Both the position numbers and the translations under genes were made by a program. The notes under the pieces are model-generated. The model saw only the letters and a list, made by a program, of their open reading frames with translations, ran no database searches and had not been told where the DNA came from. Below, piece after piece: positions 1 to 10,945 of a stretch of 64,000 nucleotides of DNA (positions are counted from its first letter, which is position 1; each line of letters starts with the position of its first letter). The stretch is from Helicostylum pulchrum (Eukaryota; Mucoromycota; Mucoromycetes; Mucorales; Mucoraceae), in assembly GCA_025677825.1 (NCBI GenBank), contig JAIXMO010000034.1, positions 1-64,000 of the forward strand, in the 5' to 3' direction.

Positions 1-1979
1 GAGCTTTATACAATTATTCCTTCAAAGTATCCCTTAACAATTGGATCTAATATGAGACCGGTGTTACTTTTTCGTTTTTGTATGTTGTTGGTTGGCCTTA
101 AACTGAAACTGTAATACGAGCGTTGTGTTTGAATATGACTGGTGGTTTGATGCTCCTGTAATGGGAGTAAGTGATATCTATCGGATAAAAACCTATTTTT
201 TTGGGACCTGATGTGTTTACGCCTTCTCGTGGTAGTTGTCCTGTGAGTACTAGCTGCTGTTTACTGCACGGGTTACACAGCAACACCACACCCACTGAAA
301 GTGATTGACTCGTCTTTAATAAAGAGCGTTTTATTAAATACACTTATATGAAGTCCAAAACCGCAGCTTATTACTATTTTATAATCTAAATATAAAATAT
401 AATTTTTTGTCTTTGATCTTGTCTTTTTTTACAGACATTCATAAAGCCTTTGATGCTGTGCGTTTGGTGGTGCTTCAAGAATTCCCCTTTATTAAGTACA
501 CTCATAACAAGTGATATGAACAAATTATGATCTTTAAGAGCATTCGCAAAGTTTTTGATACAAAAAAATATGTCTTTATTTGGCTGTGTATGTGGCGGTG
601 CCGTGCAAATACCTCCCCCCCCCCGCGAAAATAGCCAAACCCTCTTTTATATTAGTACGTAGTTCTATTCTTACTTACTGATGATCTACCTGCCCAAAAA
701 TAACATCTACTTTTTACGTATGCATCATAAAGATAAGTACTCGTGTGCGTACAAAAGATCTACTATTTCCGAATAGTTTACGCATTTGTTTGTACGATAG
801 CATCTGTCACAGGCTCCATGTAGTGAAACCTCTGCTTCCTTATCATATTGCTTTGGGTTTTACTACCTTTGAAGTTACTGAATTTAATGGTTGAGGTTAC
901 TCCAGTAATGTGATTTAGAAGATTATAACACGTTGTTTTTTTTCCGTTTCATCCAAAAAAGGAATGTAAAAGCTTCCGAAAATTAATTTTAAGTTGGCAG
1001 TGGAACAATTGTGTTTCCTAATAAGGTGTTTTAGACTTGTAATCTTGGGTAAAATGTTCCGTTTTGCTAAATAAAGATAGCTATTTTATTAACTTCTTGC
1101 GTATAAAAAAAGGTCTTATTTTGCGAGGAAAATATTTTTTTCTTAAAAGCCGTCTTTTTTTTAATTACGTACACTTGTAAAAAAAAAAAATCATTTGTTA
1201 CGTTACTCTGGAATGTATGTATACGAGATAAAAATGGGCTATTAGACGGACGTATTTCATGTGTGGCCGACCCCCTCCCTCTACTATACGTCATTATAAT
1301 GCCTAGACAAGTCTTTATACAATGCGTTCGTTTTTGTAGTTGAGGGTTTATCATCCCTTAGTTAAACTTAGTACACAGGGAAACCCTGCAAATAGTTCAT
1401 CCCGAAAAAAAAACTTTTTTTTTTTTTTTTTTCCAAAGTAAAATACTTTTATTTTCTAGGCAATTCTAGCAAAATCTTAATAAGGGGGGAAAGGGATGCT
1501 TCTTGGAAGAATAAAACTAAACCAGAAAAAAAAAAAAGAGATTTGATGCTACTACCAAAAATTATCGAATTTCAATCCCTCTGTGAAACATTTGAATACG
1601 CTAAAATGCACAAAGCAAAACCTGGTATCTAGCCTTTTTTTAGCCTTTTTTTTAGCCTTTTTTTTTTTTAGTGGAGATCAAGAAAATAAAATTTGTTTAG
1701 TAATAGTAAGCATTATAGTATCAGAAAACTTTTTGTAATTTTCCTTTGGCAAGTGAATACATTGCATTTGCTAGACAGTTTCGGAAACCGCTTCTTCTTA
1801 TAAAAAAAAGGTGACTGGTATTTAATGGAGATATCCGTATTTTAGGCAGAACGAATGGTTCGTTTTTCAGGGATTCACCAATGAAAATATCATCCTATCC
1901 ATGATGTCATAGTATTACTTGTTTGGATTTTTTTACCTATTTTTGTATCACAAAAAAGATGGAGTATAAAAAAAAAGGA
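1..1979. other. Gene-poor AT-rich DNA
   Basis: No convincing gene. The stretch is made of homopolymer runs (for example a T run near 1409-1432 and a C run near 616-625) and short chance ORFs. One short in-frame string around 434-514 resembles the reverse transcriptase DxxKAFD motif and is treated as a weak finding. Confidence 0.6.
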
Positions 1980-1990
1980 GTATATAAAGA
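1980..1990 (+). promoter_or_regulatory. TATA-like box
   Basis: A TATATAAAG string lies about 70 bp upstream of the ATG at 2060, the spacing expected for a fungal core promoter. It supports the short downstream ORF being a real gene. Inference from motif and position only. Confidence 0.4.
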
Positions 1991-2059
1991 GGGTCCTAAA
2001 ATAACTTGAAAATAAATTATAAAAAATTCTGCACTTTTTACTTTTTTCTACGAACAAAA

Positions 2060-2248
2060 ATGACAAATCAAACTACCAAGAAATTAACCCGAGACGACAT
2101 TATGGCTATGGCCAGATATGAATACGCTCGTCAATTGTGTATCTATACCAAGGCACAATTAACAAAAGGTTTAAAGAGATTGCCCGATCCTAGTGTCAAT
2201 ACCTCAAATAATGTGAATACCGCTAATACCGCTACCTTGATCTGCTAA
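2060..2248 (+). CDS. Small hypothetical protein, 62 aa
   Basis: This intronless ORF has not been matched to a family. The ATG at 2060 is preferred to the in-frame ATG at 2006 because the upstream 18 residues are phenylalanine/lysine-rich leader-like translation and a TATA-like box sits about 70 bp before 2060. The protein has a charged, probably helical N-terminal half (LTRDDIMAMARYEYARQL) followed by an Asn/Thr-rich tail, and ends in a cysteine. No signal peptide or membrane segment is seen. Codon use and an AT-rich 3' flank with tandem repeats are compatible with a real short gene. It lies alone in repeat-rich DNA. It could be a lineage-specific small protein or a chance ORF. Confidence 0.5.
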   Translation: MTNQTTKKLTRDDIMAMARYEYARQLCIYTKAQLTKGLKRLPDPSVNTSNNVNTANTATLIC

Positions 2249-2281
2249 AACATAACTAGCATCTTACCTGTAAATACTGTA

Positions 2282-2347
2282 CAAAAAAATTACCCACAAC
2301 AACAATAACAAAAAAATTACCCACAACGACAATAACAAAAAAATTAC
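2282..2347. repeat. 27-bp tandem repeat, 2.4 copies
   Basis: A unit of the form ACAAAAAAATTACCCACAAC plus seven bases is repeated with one substitution, then a third partial unit. It lies in the 3' flank of the small ORF ending at 2248. Confidence 0.6.
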
Positions 2348-2992
2348 TCTTTCCAACTTTATATATCCTACCCCTTTATAAAAAATAAATAAAAATCTTT
2401 ATAATTTACATCTAATTTAATTGGTGCATATTGATAGGAATATCTTCCTTGTTAAGAAAGGCCGCAAATGACTCCACGGGTGAAATATGAAAGGTCTTTT
2501 TTCCTCTTTTACTGACCTTGTTTGTTATGTCTGAAAATGGCATAATAGATTACTTTTCGAAATTTGAAAAGAAAAAAGTGTTTTATTTGAAATTTTGGCT
2601 AAATGGAAATTTGTCGCAGTATTTCTGCACGGGTTAAAATCTTCTATTTTTTTTTTGTCCAGCCAAACTCGCTAACGCCCCCTCCCCCTCCCTCAGAAGT
2701 AACCAATGCTAATGCTAATGCTATTTGTAAAAGATGCTTTTAATAACTTATCCAGTAAGTTACTTCTGGGAATGATCCCATACAAATAGTCGGGGAGGAG
2801 ACTTTCGGCATCTGATGGTGGTGTATAATACGTAGGGCGAGTCCAGTAATTTACCTCAGATAACTTGCTTGAAGTGCTAGCCTTTCCAAGAGAAGTTATT
2901 GTGTTAATCGTTTCTCATCTCAATCGAAACTTTTACCTTGTGTAATTGAAAATTAATTAACTATAGAATGATTTTTTATAAAGGTTTGGAAA

Positions 2993-3277
2993 TTGATAAA
3001 TGATTCTAGTAGGTGGAAAGAAACACACCAGACCGGAGGCTTTGAGTACTGGCCAGCTCAAAGCTCTGATATAAACCCAATCGAGTATCTTTGGTGGGCT
3101 GTCAAATGTAAATTAAAAAACAAAAGGGCTTCAATAAACAATATATATAGTTTGAGAGCTGCAATCAAAGAGAAATGGGACAAAATGAGCCTTGGACTTG
3201 CCGACCGATTAGTCTCAAGTACAAAAGATATATGTTAAGCAGTGATTGATGCGCATAGTGGCCTCACTAAATATTAG
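2993..3277 (+). pseudogene. Tc1/mariner transposase C-terminal remnant
   Basis: The translation contains the family signature WPAQSSDINPIEYLW (canonical WPAQSPDLNPIE, just before the third catalytic acidic residue of the DDE domain; the E of PIE is present). It continues through a helical region to AVIDAHSGLTKY, the usual Tc1 transposase C-terminus. A TAA at 3236-3238 interrupts the frame twelve codons before the natural end. Nothing recognisable of the helix-turn-helix domain or the first two catalytic aspartates is found upstream, so this is a 5'-truncated dead copy of about 95 codons out of the usual 330-350. No inverted repeats were identified around it. Confidence 0.8.
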
Positions 3278-3904
3278 TCTTATAGTTTATTCAATTTTCC
3301 TAAAATAAACATGTCGAGTAATCTGTCAATCAAATTCGAGATATATTCTATGTTTTTTGATCAATCAATTAACCTTTGAATACGTAGTATAGTTTTTATT
3401 TATGCAATTTTGATGTGACTTTATAAGCCGTATAGCTGTATCACTATTCATTTCTTCCGTTTCTTTCTCTTTCTTTCTCTTTCTCTTAACTTTTTTTTGA
3501 CAACAAACGGAAACAAGTCCTACCCCCCTTTTTGCAGAAAGTGCCGTAAACCGAAGTATCAAGTGATGATTGAGGATTCTTTATGATGGTTAACTCTTGT
3601 CCATTTCGTGTTTGATGAAATTCACACTGCATGGTTTATTCACGCGTTCCATTTCGTTTTATCTGCATAAAAAGAAAACTGGTTGGGACAGCAAGTACAC
3701 GTACGTACAATAATAGAGACCCCTCTTCCAATTTATCATCCTTTTTTATCACATCTTAAAAGCCTGTCTTTTCGCATTTTCTTTTTTTCCTTTTTCTTTT
3801 TAAATATGTTTATACTAACTGATACGGTTCTTCTTAGAACACTGGCCATCTGTAAAGTTAAATGAAAAGTAACAGACTAAAGACTTGAAACGTTATCTTT
3901 TCAG
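3278..3904. other. Intergenic, nothing recognised
   Basis: Pyrimidine-rich patches (3455-3490, 3775-3800) and short chance ORFs only. Confidence 0.5.
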
Positions 3905-4468
3905 CTAAACATTTTTCGTGTACCAGGAAATATAAATCTTCTGATAGAGGGAAAACGCCTGATGAATAAAAACGGTTCTGACGTTTTTCAGTGGCTACTC
4001 TTGGACGCGAGAGTCGTTTCCATACAAAAAAGTTCTGAAGAAGCCTCCGTATTTTGCTACAAATATGTGAATAAGGGTATAGTGCTTGGAAGTAACGTAG
4101 AGGTTCTGGTTAAACCTACGCAAAACCCTGATAATTCAGATGTTATGTAAAACCAACAACAGTTGACCTTTGCTCGTCCCTCTGCTACTTCTAAGTCTAC
4201 TCCTACGCTTATGTCTACTCCTGCTTCCTCTCAATTATGGAAAAGGTTCGTGCTCAGCTAAATACTACACTTCTTTTTTAACTTACTCTTTTCTTTTTTT
4301 TTATAGAAAGCTAGACAAAGTAACTACTTTAGTTGAAGATGATGTAAGTCGTAAGCGCCTAAAAGAGAGAGAGAGCTAAACGAAGAACTTCTTCGTGTAG
4401 AAGAGGAGCTTCTTCTATTAGGAGAGAGAAAAAAAGTTATGCTCACTGCGTTTAAAAGGAACTGTTGA
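3905..4468 (+). pseudogene. Decayed gene of unknown family
   Basis: After a good acceptor (TTATCTTTTCAG) the frame reads without a stop to codon TAA at 4148-4150, then continues in the same frame through an STP-rich stretch to a donor near 4242 and an acceptor before 4305. It then reads a charged segment (KLDKVTTLVEDDVSRKRLKE) into a GA dinucleotide tract at 4364-4375. There the frame stops, but a two-base shift gives a further coiled-coil-like run rich in Leu and Glu (LNEELLRVEEELLLLGERKK) ending at TGA 4466-4468. One in-frame stop plus one microsatellite frameshift indicate a broken gene. No family was recognised and no start exon was found. Confidence 0.45.
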
Positions 4469-5866
4469 CAAACATTTGATATCGGTCGACATTGTCAATA
4501 GTTGAAATATTTTTTACAATTAATCAATAAAAAATATATCCAATAAAACAGTTTTATTTCCTATTAGTACATGATACATCATAATACATACAAAGAAAAA
4601 ACCTATTTTGGGATGTCATGCATTAAAAAAAAACAGTGAAAATGCACTAGCCAACAAGATAATATATTAAGAAAGCTACACTCAAGACTTTTAATAATCT
4701 AATAATAAAAAGTGGATTTATACAAAAAAAAAAGAAAGCTACACTCAGTACACGGAATCATGTTATGATGTCATTAACCTTCCTTTTTTGTAAATTCGAT
4801 CGACATTAGAAATAAGTTAATGCTCTCCTTCATATTGGGATTATCTTTTTTTTTACACATGTATAGAGTCCATGATCTAGACTTTACATAATCTCTCCCC
4901 TTTTCGTCTCCTTTATTAAATAAAATTTTGACCAGAAACAGTTTTGCTGATCGGACTTGAAGCCTTTTTTGAGTCAAACATCCTTTTTTATACTTATTGT
5001 CCATCATGTATTAGGCTAAAATATATTTCAAACAAGGCTAGGTTTGTATCTTAAAATTGAAATAATGAGCCATTTTTGATTTGGAAACCATGTTTTTTCT
5101 TTCTAAGAACAAAAATAATGCAAATTGTATGCTAGTTACTAAAATAAACGTGTTACAAATTGTTGTTTATATCAACTAAACGTGGTGATCACGTTCAATA
5201 AGTTTTATAAAAGAAATGGCTTTTTTCTTTTTGAAATAATCGTCATTACAACCCTTGCTTTAAATTCTAATTAGGTGAATACAAATGGAGAGGTTTTTTT
5301 TCTTTAAAGAAAAGCAAACATAATTACAGTTGAGTTTCGGATTAAACCTACTCTAGTTTGGCTTCAACTGGACAGTGTCAAATGTAGCCTTGGGGCTTGG
5401 TAAGATGATATATATTTTACATTTGACATTTGGTTTTAAAAGTCTAGAGGCATAGCTGCAAGTATACAATACGTTCAAGGATAAACAAAAGATCTATACC
5501 CCCGGGTTTTAATACGAAAAAGGTGAGATTAATCTTTTCTATATACTTTACTCAAAAAAAAAAGAACCACAAACATGTCAGATTTTAAAAAGGAAAAAAA
5601 GAAAACATCTTTTAACATTCTTTTTTTCGATTATCTTCCTTTCTTCTCTCCCTTTCTTTTTTCTTGTTCTTTTGTTTCTCTTTGGTTCTTCTATAATTTT
5701 CTTTTTTTTTCTCGAATTTCCAAAACTTTAAAGACTGCAGATCAATAAGGAAATTTAATTTCAGAATGTAGTCTTTAATTCTCTACAAAAAAGGCGAGTT
5801 AGATTTTTTTTTTCTTGAAATCAGACGTCAACTAGTTTTTAGTACTAGGACTTACGGCGCGAGTAA
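4469..5866. other. Intergenic, nothing recognised
   Basis: AT-rich sequence with A and T runs. The open frame at 4774-5007 on the minus strand has no recognisable features and is not called. Confidence 0.5.
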
Positions 5867-6302
5867 TTAAACTTCCCCTAATAGTTGTTTAAAGTTGATA
5901 TTAACATGAACGTATTTCCAGATAATTGTTATATCACATCGTACGCTATGATTATTAGATTTTTCATGTATATACGGTGATAGAAAATTGGTAATCTTTA
6001 GACACACTTCGTTTGAACTTAATGAAAAGATTACAGAGCTGGAAACTTGACTCTCTGAGAACGTTGATCCAGGCTTTTTAAGTAACAGAGTCTTAATAGA
6101 TGATTTCAAATGGTTTAGGCGCCTTCTGGTGATATCACGATCTGAATCCCGTAATTGTTGTAAAGCAGCAGGATTAGTGTCAGCATCAATTTCAAGATCA
6201 AGTTCTTGATCTTTCGCTGTTTCATTAAAACACTTTGGCTATCATTCGATGAATATGTTACCTGTTTTGGTTAGAAATTCAACATATGTAGCAATACTCA
6301 TT
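5867..6302 (-). pseudogene. Gene fragment abutting a DNA element
   Basis: On the minus strand an ATG at 6302 reads SIATYVEFLTKT, then a 45-nt stretch with GTAACA start and AACAG end restores phase to KDQELDLEIDADTNPAALQQ and on to a stop at 5867, giving about 130 residues. The frame is also open upstream of the ATG (KAHTCR...) up to the terminal repeat of the transposable element at 6334. The coding sequence may therefore have been longer and cut off by the insertion. The family was not recognised. It could equally be an intact small lineage-specific gene. Confidence 0.35.
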
Positions 6303-6333
6303 CTACATGTATGAGCTTTTGCCTTCGCTCTTA

Positions 6334-7560
6334 CAGTAGCGTATCTATTTAAGGGTGGCCGAAATGTGGAAGAAATCCACCCTTATATCGAACAGTGAAT
6401 AGCTACTTATAAAAAGAAAAAAGCTCACTGAGATACCTTAGTTTAAATAATCGCTCACATAAGAGATCACTGCTAATTTTAACAGTGATAGTAAATATTG
6501 GTTTTTTATTTTTTAAAGTAACAGGAAACGCTTTTTGGTCCCAAGTTTTTTAATGCCAAATTGTTGTTTTAACTATGTCTTTGGTAAAAAAATTAAAAAC
6601 AATATTTTTTGTTTTTTTTCGATTTTCATTTTTGGGAGTCAACCCCCTTTTGTGTTTTTGTGGTTACTTTGAAATTACTTCCGATCCAATTTGACTTTTT
6701 TTGTCGAAAAACCAATGATGATCGAGAAAAATATATAAAAAGCAAGCAGTTTTTAATTTTGGTATTAAAGACAGCATCCTAAGGAGTAACTTTTACTAAG
6801 TAACTTTGAAAAAAGAATCATTTCCTGACGTTTAATTACACAAAGAAAACACATTATTTCGATCGCCGAAAAATGACATTTTTTAGAAGTTACTTGTAAA
6901 CCTTTACTTCAAAGGACGCGCTTTTAATAGGAAAAGGGACAGGCAATAATGGATTATAATACTTTAAATAGTTCTTGAACTTACCCAAATTATTGTACAG
7001 AAAATATGCTGTGTATCGCTTTCTGTAGGAGCTCAAACATTAAAATTATGTTGAACTCAATTAAAATTTTATTGATGTCAATTAAAATAGTACACAACTC
7101 TTTATTGAAATACCACATAACAGTACGTTTAAAAACTACTAACTATAATATATAGAACTAAAAAGAATCTTTTCATTCACTTTATCTGGTTTATACTGCA
7201 TCCCTTTTCAATTTTTCATCACTTTGAAATCATCTGTATTTAACTACTTTTCCCAGTTAAATCTCTAAGTCTAAATGTATTGTCCTTATATTTTAATTAC
7301 TTTGTAAGGCTTATGTTACCATCCTCTCTCTATCAGTTTGGTTGTTGTCCCTTTGTTTTAATAACATTGATTTGATTTTATACTTTTGAAGACCAGACGC
7401 TTTTATTATTATCACTTTTAACTTTATTTTATATATTTAGTGAAGTTGGATTCCACCCATTAAATTGAACAATGGTGATAGAGGCGTTAAAGCAGGAACC
7501 AAAGATGTTCTTGAGAAATTCACCCTTAAATCAGGTCACCCTTCAATAGAGCCTTTACTT
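6334..7560 (+). mobile_element. Non-autonomous DNA element, copy 1 (1.2 kb)
   Basis: The left end reads CAGTAGCGTATCTATTTAAG and the right end is a diverged inverted copy (reverse complement AAGTAAAGGCTCTATTGAAG). Both ends are flanked by TA (6332-6333 and 7561-7562), the target duplication of Tc1/mariner elements. The sequence matches the copy at 28114-29242 along nearly its whole length in opposite orientation, and its right part matches 10617-10943. It has no credible ORF, so it would need a transposase in trans. It is long for a MITE. Confidence 0.8.
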
Positions 7561-7562
7561 TA

Positions 7563-8389
7563 GTTACGATGTTTTTGATTTCATCATTACGTTAAACTAT
7601 ACGTGGAATATTTTGCTCGGAGAGAAAAAGTGGACTGTACGGTACATGACCAGAGTATCATACTTAGGGCCGGGAAGAGCTCATAAATATCGCACATCAC
7701 AACACTCCAATATTTCATCCCCTAGTTGATTACATCTCACCAGGCGTACACACTTATGACCCCCAAGCTAAGCTAGCGAGACACACAACTCAGGTTGAGG
7801 CCTATTATATATATATATATATGTATATGTATATATGTATGTATACTATACCTGGCGACCTAACCTTATTATGTAAGTTTATATTTCAGTACCTATGGCT
7901 CCTTTGTACCGACGTAGCAATCAACCCACCATGGCTTCACGAAAAGACTCCTAGATGCAGACAATCTTTTTTCAACTTGATTTCACCTTCAGATCAGGAA
8001 CCAACCTGTTTCTACTTACAATTTCTTGGCATGGTTTAAAACTATAATTACCCAATCCCCACCAAGGATCAGGGAACATTGTCACCGAGATTTACGACCA
8101 ACCCAAGTTCTTTCTTACTGATCCAGTGTCGGCTATAAGAGGAAGAGCGAGAATACCAGCTTTTTTTTTTCTTTTTTCTTTTTTTTTCTTTTTTCTTTTT
8201 TCTTTTTTTTTCTTTTTTCTTTTCTCCATCAAAATTTTTCTGTCAAAATTGTGTATCAAACTTTTCTCTATCGGTCCAAGTGACTAGCACCAAAAGTTTT
8301 ACATGGCCAGCACCAAAATTGTCTAAGTGACCAGCACTGTCTATGTTTCTATTCTATTGTTCAGAAAAATTGCTTGAAGAGGCAAAAGA
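7563..8389. other. Intergenic with (TA)n and CT-rich tracts
   Basis: A TA/TG microsatellite lies at about 7806-7845 and a T/C tract at 8160-8226. The rest is somewhat less AT-rich than its surroundings. A 72-codon chance ORF starts at 7821. No gene or terminal repeat was recognised. Confidence 0.5.
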
Positions 8390-8870
8390 GATACAAGAGA
8401 TACAAGAGATAGAATATATACAAGAGATGAAATATATATACACTATATACAGGAAGTACAAGAGATACCAGAGATACAATATATACAACAGATACAGCAG
8501 ATACAACAGATACAGCAGATACAACAGATACAGAGATACAACAGATACAGAGATACAACAGATACAGAGATACAACAGATACAGAGATACAACAGATACA
8601 GAGATACAACAGATACAACAGATACAAGAGATACAATAGATAAAAGAGATGCCAGAGATACAATATATATAGCAGATACAATGGATATAAGAGATGTCAG
8701 AGATACAATATATACAATATATACAACAGATACAGCAGATACAACAGATACAGCAGATACAACAGATACAGAGATACAACAGATACAGAGATACAACAGA
8801 TACAGAGATACAACAGATACAGAGATACAACAGATACAACAGATAAAATATATACAAGAGATATATAAGG
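8390..8870. repeat. GATACAACA/GATACAGA minisatellite
   Basis: Two blocks (about 8390-8645 and 8697-8850) are built from 8- and 9-bp units GATACAGA and GATACAACA. In the regular parts they alternate to give a 17-bp period. Between them is a degenerate spacer with ATACAATATATA. Because 17 is not a multiple of 3 and the unit lacks stops, long frames are open on both strands; none looks like a protein. The + strand is almost free of T here. Confidence 0.9.
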
Positions 8871-10616
8871 AGAGACCGATAGAGAATGAAAAGCAGACAG
8901 AAGAGACAAGGGAGAGTTTTTTTTTTTTTTTTGACCGGTATTCTTTAGAGTCCTCAAATAGAAGGCACTTTCACAGTAGTAGGAACTTGAGAAAGAAGTA
9001 AATCACGGATCAAGCGAACCCATCACCAAGGATCAGATCAAGTAATTACAGTTAAAAAACCAGAGGTCAAGAAATCAGGGAAGCAAGCGGAACCATTACA
9101 TCCAGTGAAACCAAGATCGAAAGAACGTCCACACCTAGGAGCTTTTCGATTCACCACAGCAGGAAGATCACCAAATCAGTACGCCAGAGCCACCAGTACA
9201 TCCACATAAACAAGTATTAAAAGGCGTCGGTCATCAGGAGTCTTACAGGACCCAACCCGAATCGCGTACATTTTTTTTAACTTGAGGTTATGTGTACATA
9301 TCTTGACTACCCTCGGAGATGTAACCGGTGGAGAAAAAGTGGCAAGGAGATGTTGCAGTGCACCCACCATACGGTGGGCAGAGCATCAATTCACCACAAG
9401 GCTTCAAAGAGCACCCATTTCAGCATTTCAGATACTCTGCACCCCCGACAGTACTGGAACCAGTACCGGGATGAAAAAAACGGGTTATGATGAAATAAAA
9501 TTAGTATACAGTAGGATGAAATAAAACGTATAAATACACGTACCGTGAGTTAAAAAAAAAAACCTCCAGTTTGAAGATTTGAATAGAGATCAGCCATTAA
9601 AGTATGTACATTAGAAACCATAGTAATAGTGTATAATAAAGCGAATATCAATATAACAAAGTGATAACCATTACTAGATATAATTATTTCCAAGTAACAT
9701 ATCATAAAAGGATAGTTTGACTAACATACTGTAATAGCCATTTGTAAGATTAACAAAAGACGTGAGAAAAAAAAAGAGCGAGGTCTTTGTTTACTCTTTT
9801 TCTGAATTAAAATTTACTGCGTCATGAGTATAAGCCAAAGTGACTTTTTTTCGTATTCGTGAATGCATTGCTTCATACTTAAAAAAAAAAAAAGAGCCAT
9901 ACTCATGTGTAGCATTCATGTAAAATATCTTTTTTTTTTTCAAAAGGAGATTCAACTGGCTTGGTCTCACAGTAATACAAAGTATTCTGCTTTGAGTTAA
10001 AATTTAACCTTCCAAGCTCTGATATCGAGTCAAAAAAGCGAGATCTGTCCTCTTGGGCAGAGCTAATCCTTACCTGTTAATAGTAGAGATATATTTCTTT
10101 ATAAACAAATTTACTATTTTAACCATGTTAATGATTCAAAAGTATATAATGAAGACTCCTAGTTTTGGGGTTAACGCTGTCCGATGTCTAATACCTAACA
10201 TGTTGTATTAAAGCAAAGTCATATCAACTATAATTAATTTGAAACTATAGAACTATAGCTAAACTCTCAGTAAAAGAATGGACGTCATTTTCTAGAGCCA
10301 AATAGCCGTAATTCTATAAATTAAATACGAATGACAACCATAGCATATTTTTTACTTTGCATTAATTTAAAAACTAGATAATGCCCTCAATGTTTACGCT
10401 AATGTGTTTCAAATGTGATCGGATCTAGTGTAACAAAAATACTTTTTGACCCTTTTATCAAACAATATGCAACAAAAAATAGAGGGAGATGTTAAAAGTA
10501 ACGCGTCTAATCAAGACCTGAAAATAGACAGACCAAGAGACATACCTTATATTAAACAAGAAACTGAATAGAGCAAATAATCTTTGAAATGTGCATTGTA
10601 TTCCCCTGTGAAAATG
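8871..10616. other. Intergenic, purine/A+C-biased then AT-rich
   Basis: From 8870 to about 9480 the + strand continues rich in A, C and G with few T. Two overlapping frames at 9282-9524 have no recognisable domain. From 9540 the sequence returns to ordinary AT-rich spacer. Nothing else is seen. Confidence 0.5.
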
Positions 10617-10943
10617 GAATACACTCAAGTTTAAATTGACTGTCTTTATAATTTAACTACTTTTCAAAATTTATGTTACTATCCTCTCTCTATCAGTTTG
10701 ATTATTATCCCTTTTTGGTTTAACAACTTCGATTTGATTGTACACTTTTGAAGGCTAGATGCTTTTATATAAGTTAAATAAGACTTTTTTTCTTATTATC
10801 ACTTTATATATTTAGTTTATATATTTAGTAGTTCTGTGGTAATAGAGGTGTTAAAGCGGGGGGACCGAAGATGTTCTGGAGAAATCCACCCTTAAATCAA
10901 TCCTACCCTTAAATTAGATCACCCCTAAATAGAGCCGCTACTG
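10617..10943 (+). mobile_element. DNA element, copy 3 (truncated)
   Basis: This is the right-hand quarter of the element at 6334-7560. Shared segments include TATCAGTTTGATTATTATCC, the run ending in ATATATTTAGT, and the terminal AGAGCCGCTACTG followed by TA at 10944-10945. It keeps the approximately 60-bp internal block around AATAGAGGTGTTAAAGCG that copy 1 has and copy 2 lacks. Homology stops abruptly near 10617, so the left terminal repeat is missing. Confidence 0.75.
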
Positions 10944-10945
10944 TA

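Noticed and set aside
8354..8857. 167-codon minus-strand ORF and others in the minisatellite
   Set aside because: They are translations of a tandem repeat open in several frames on both strands, with no domain.
8390..8870. CRISPR-like array
   Set aside because: Units are contiguous 8-9 bp repeats without unique spacers, in a eukaryotic genome.
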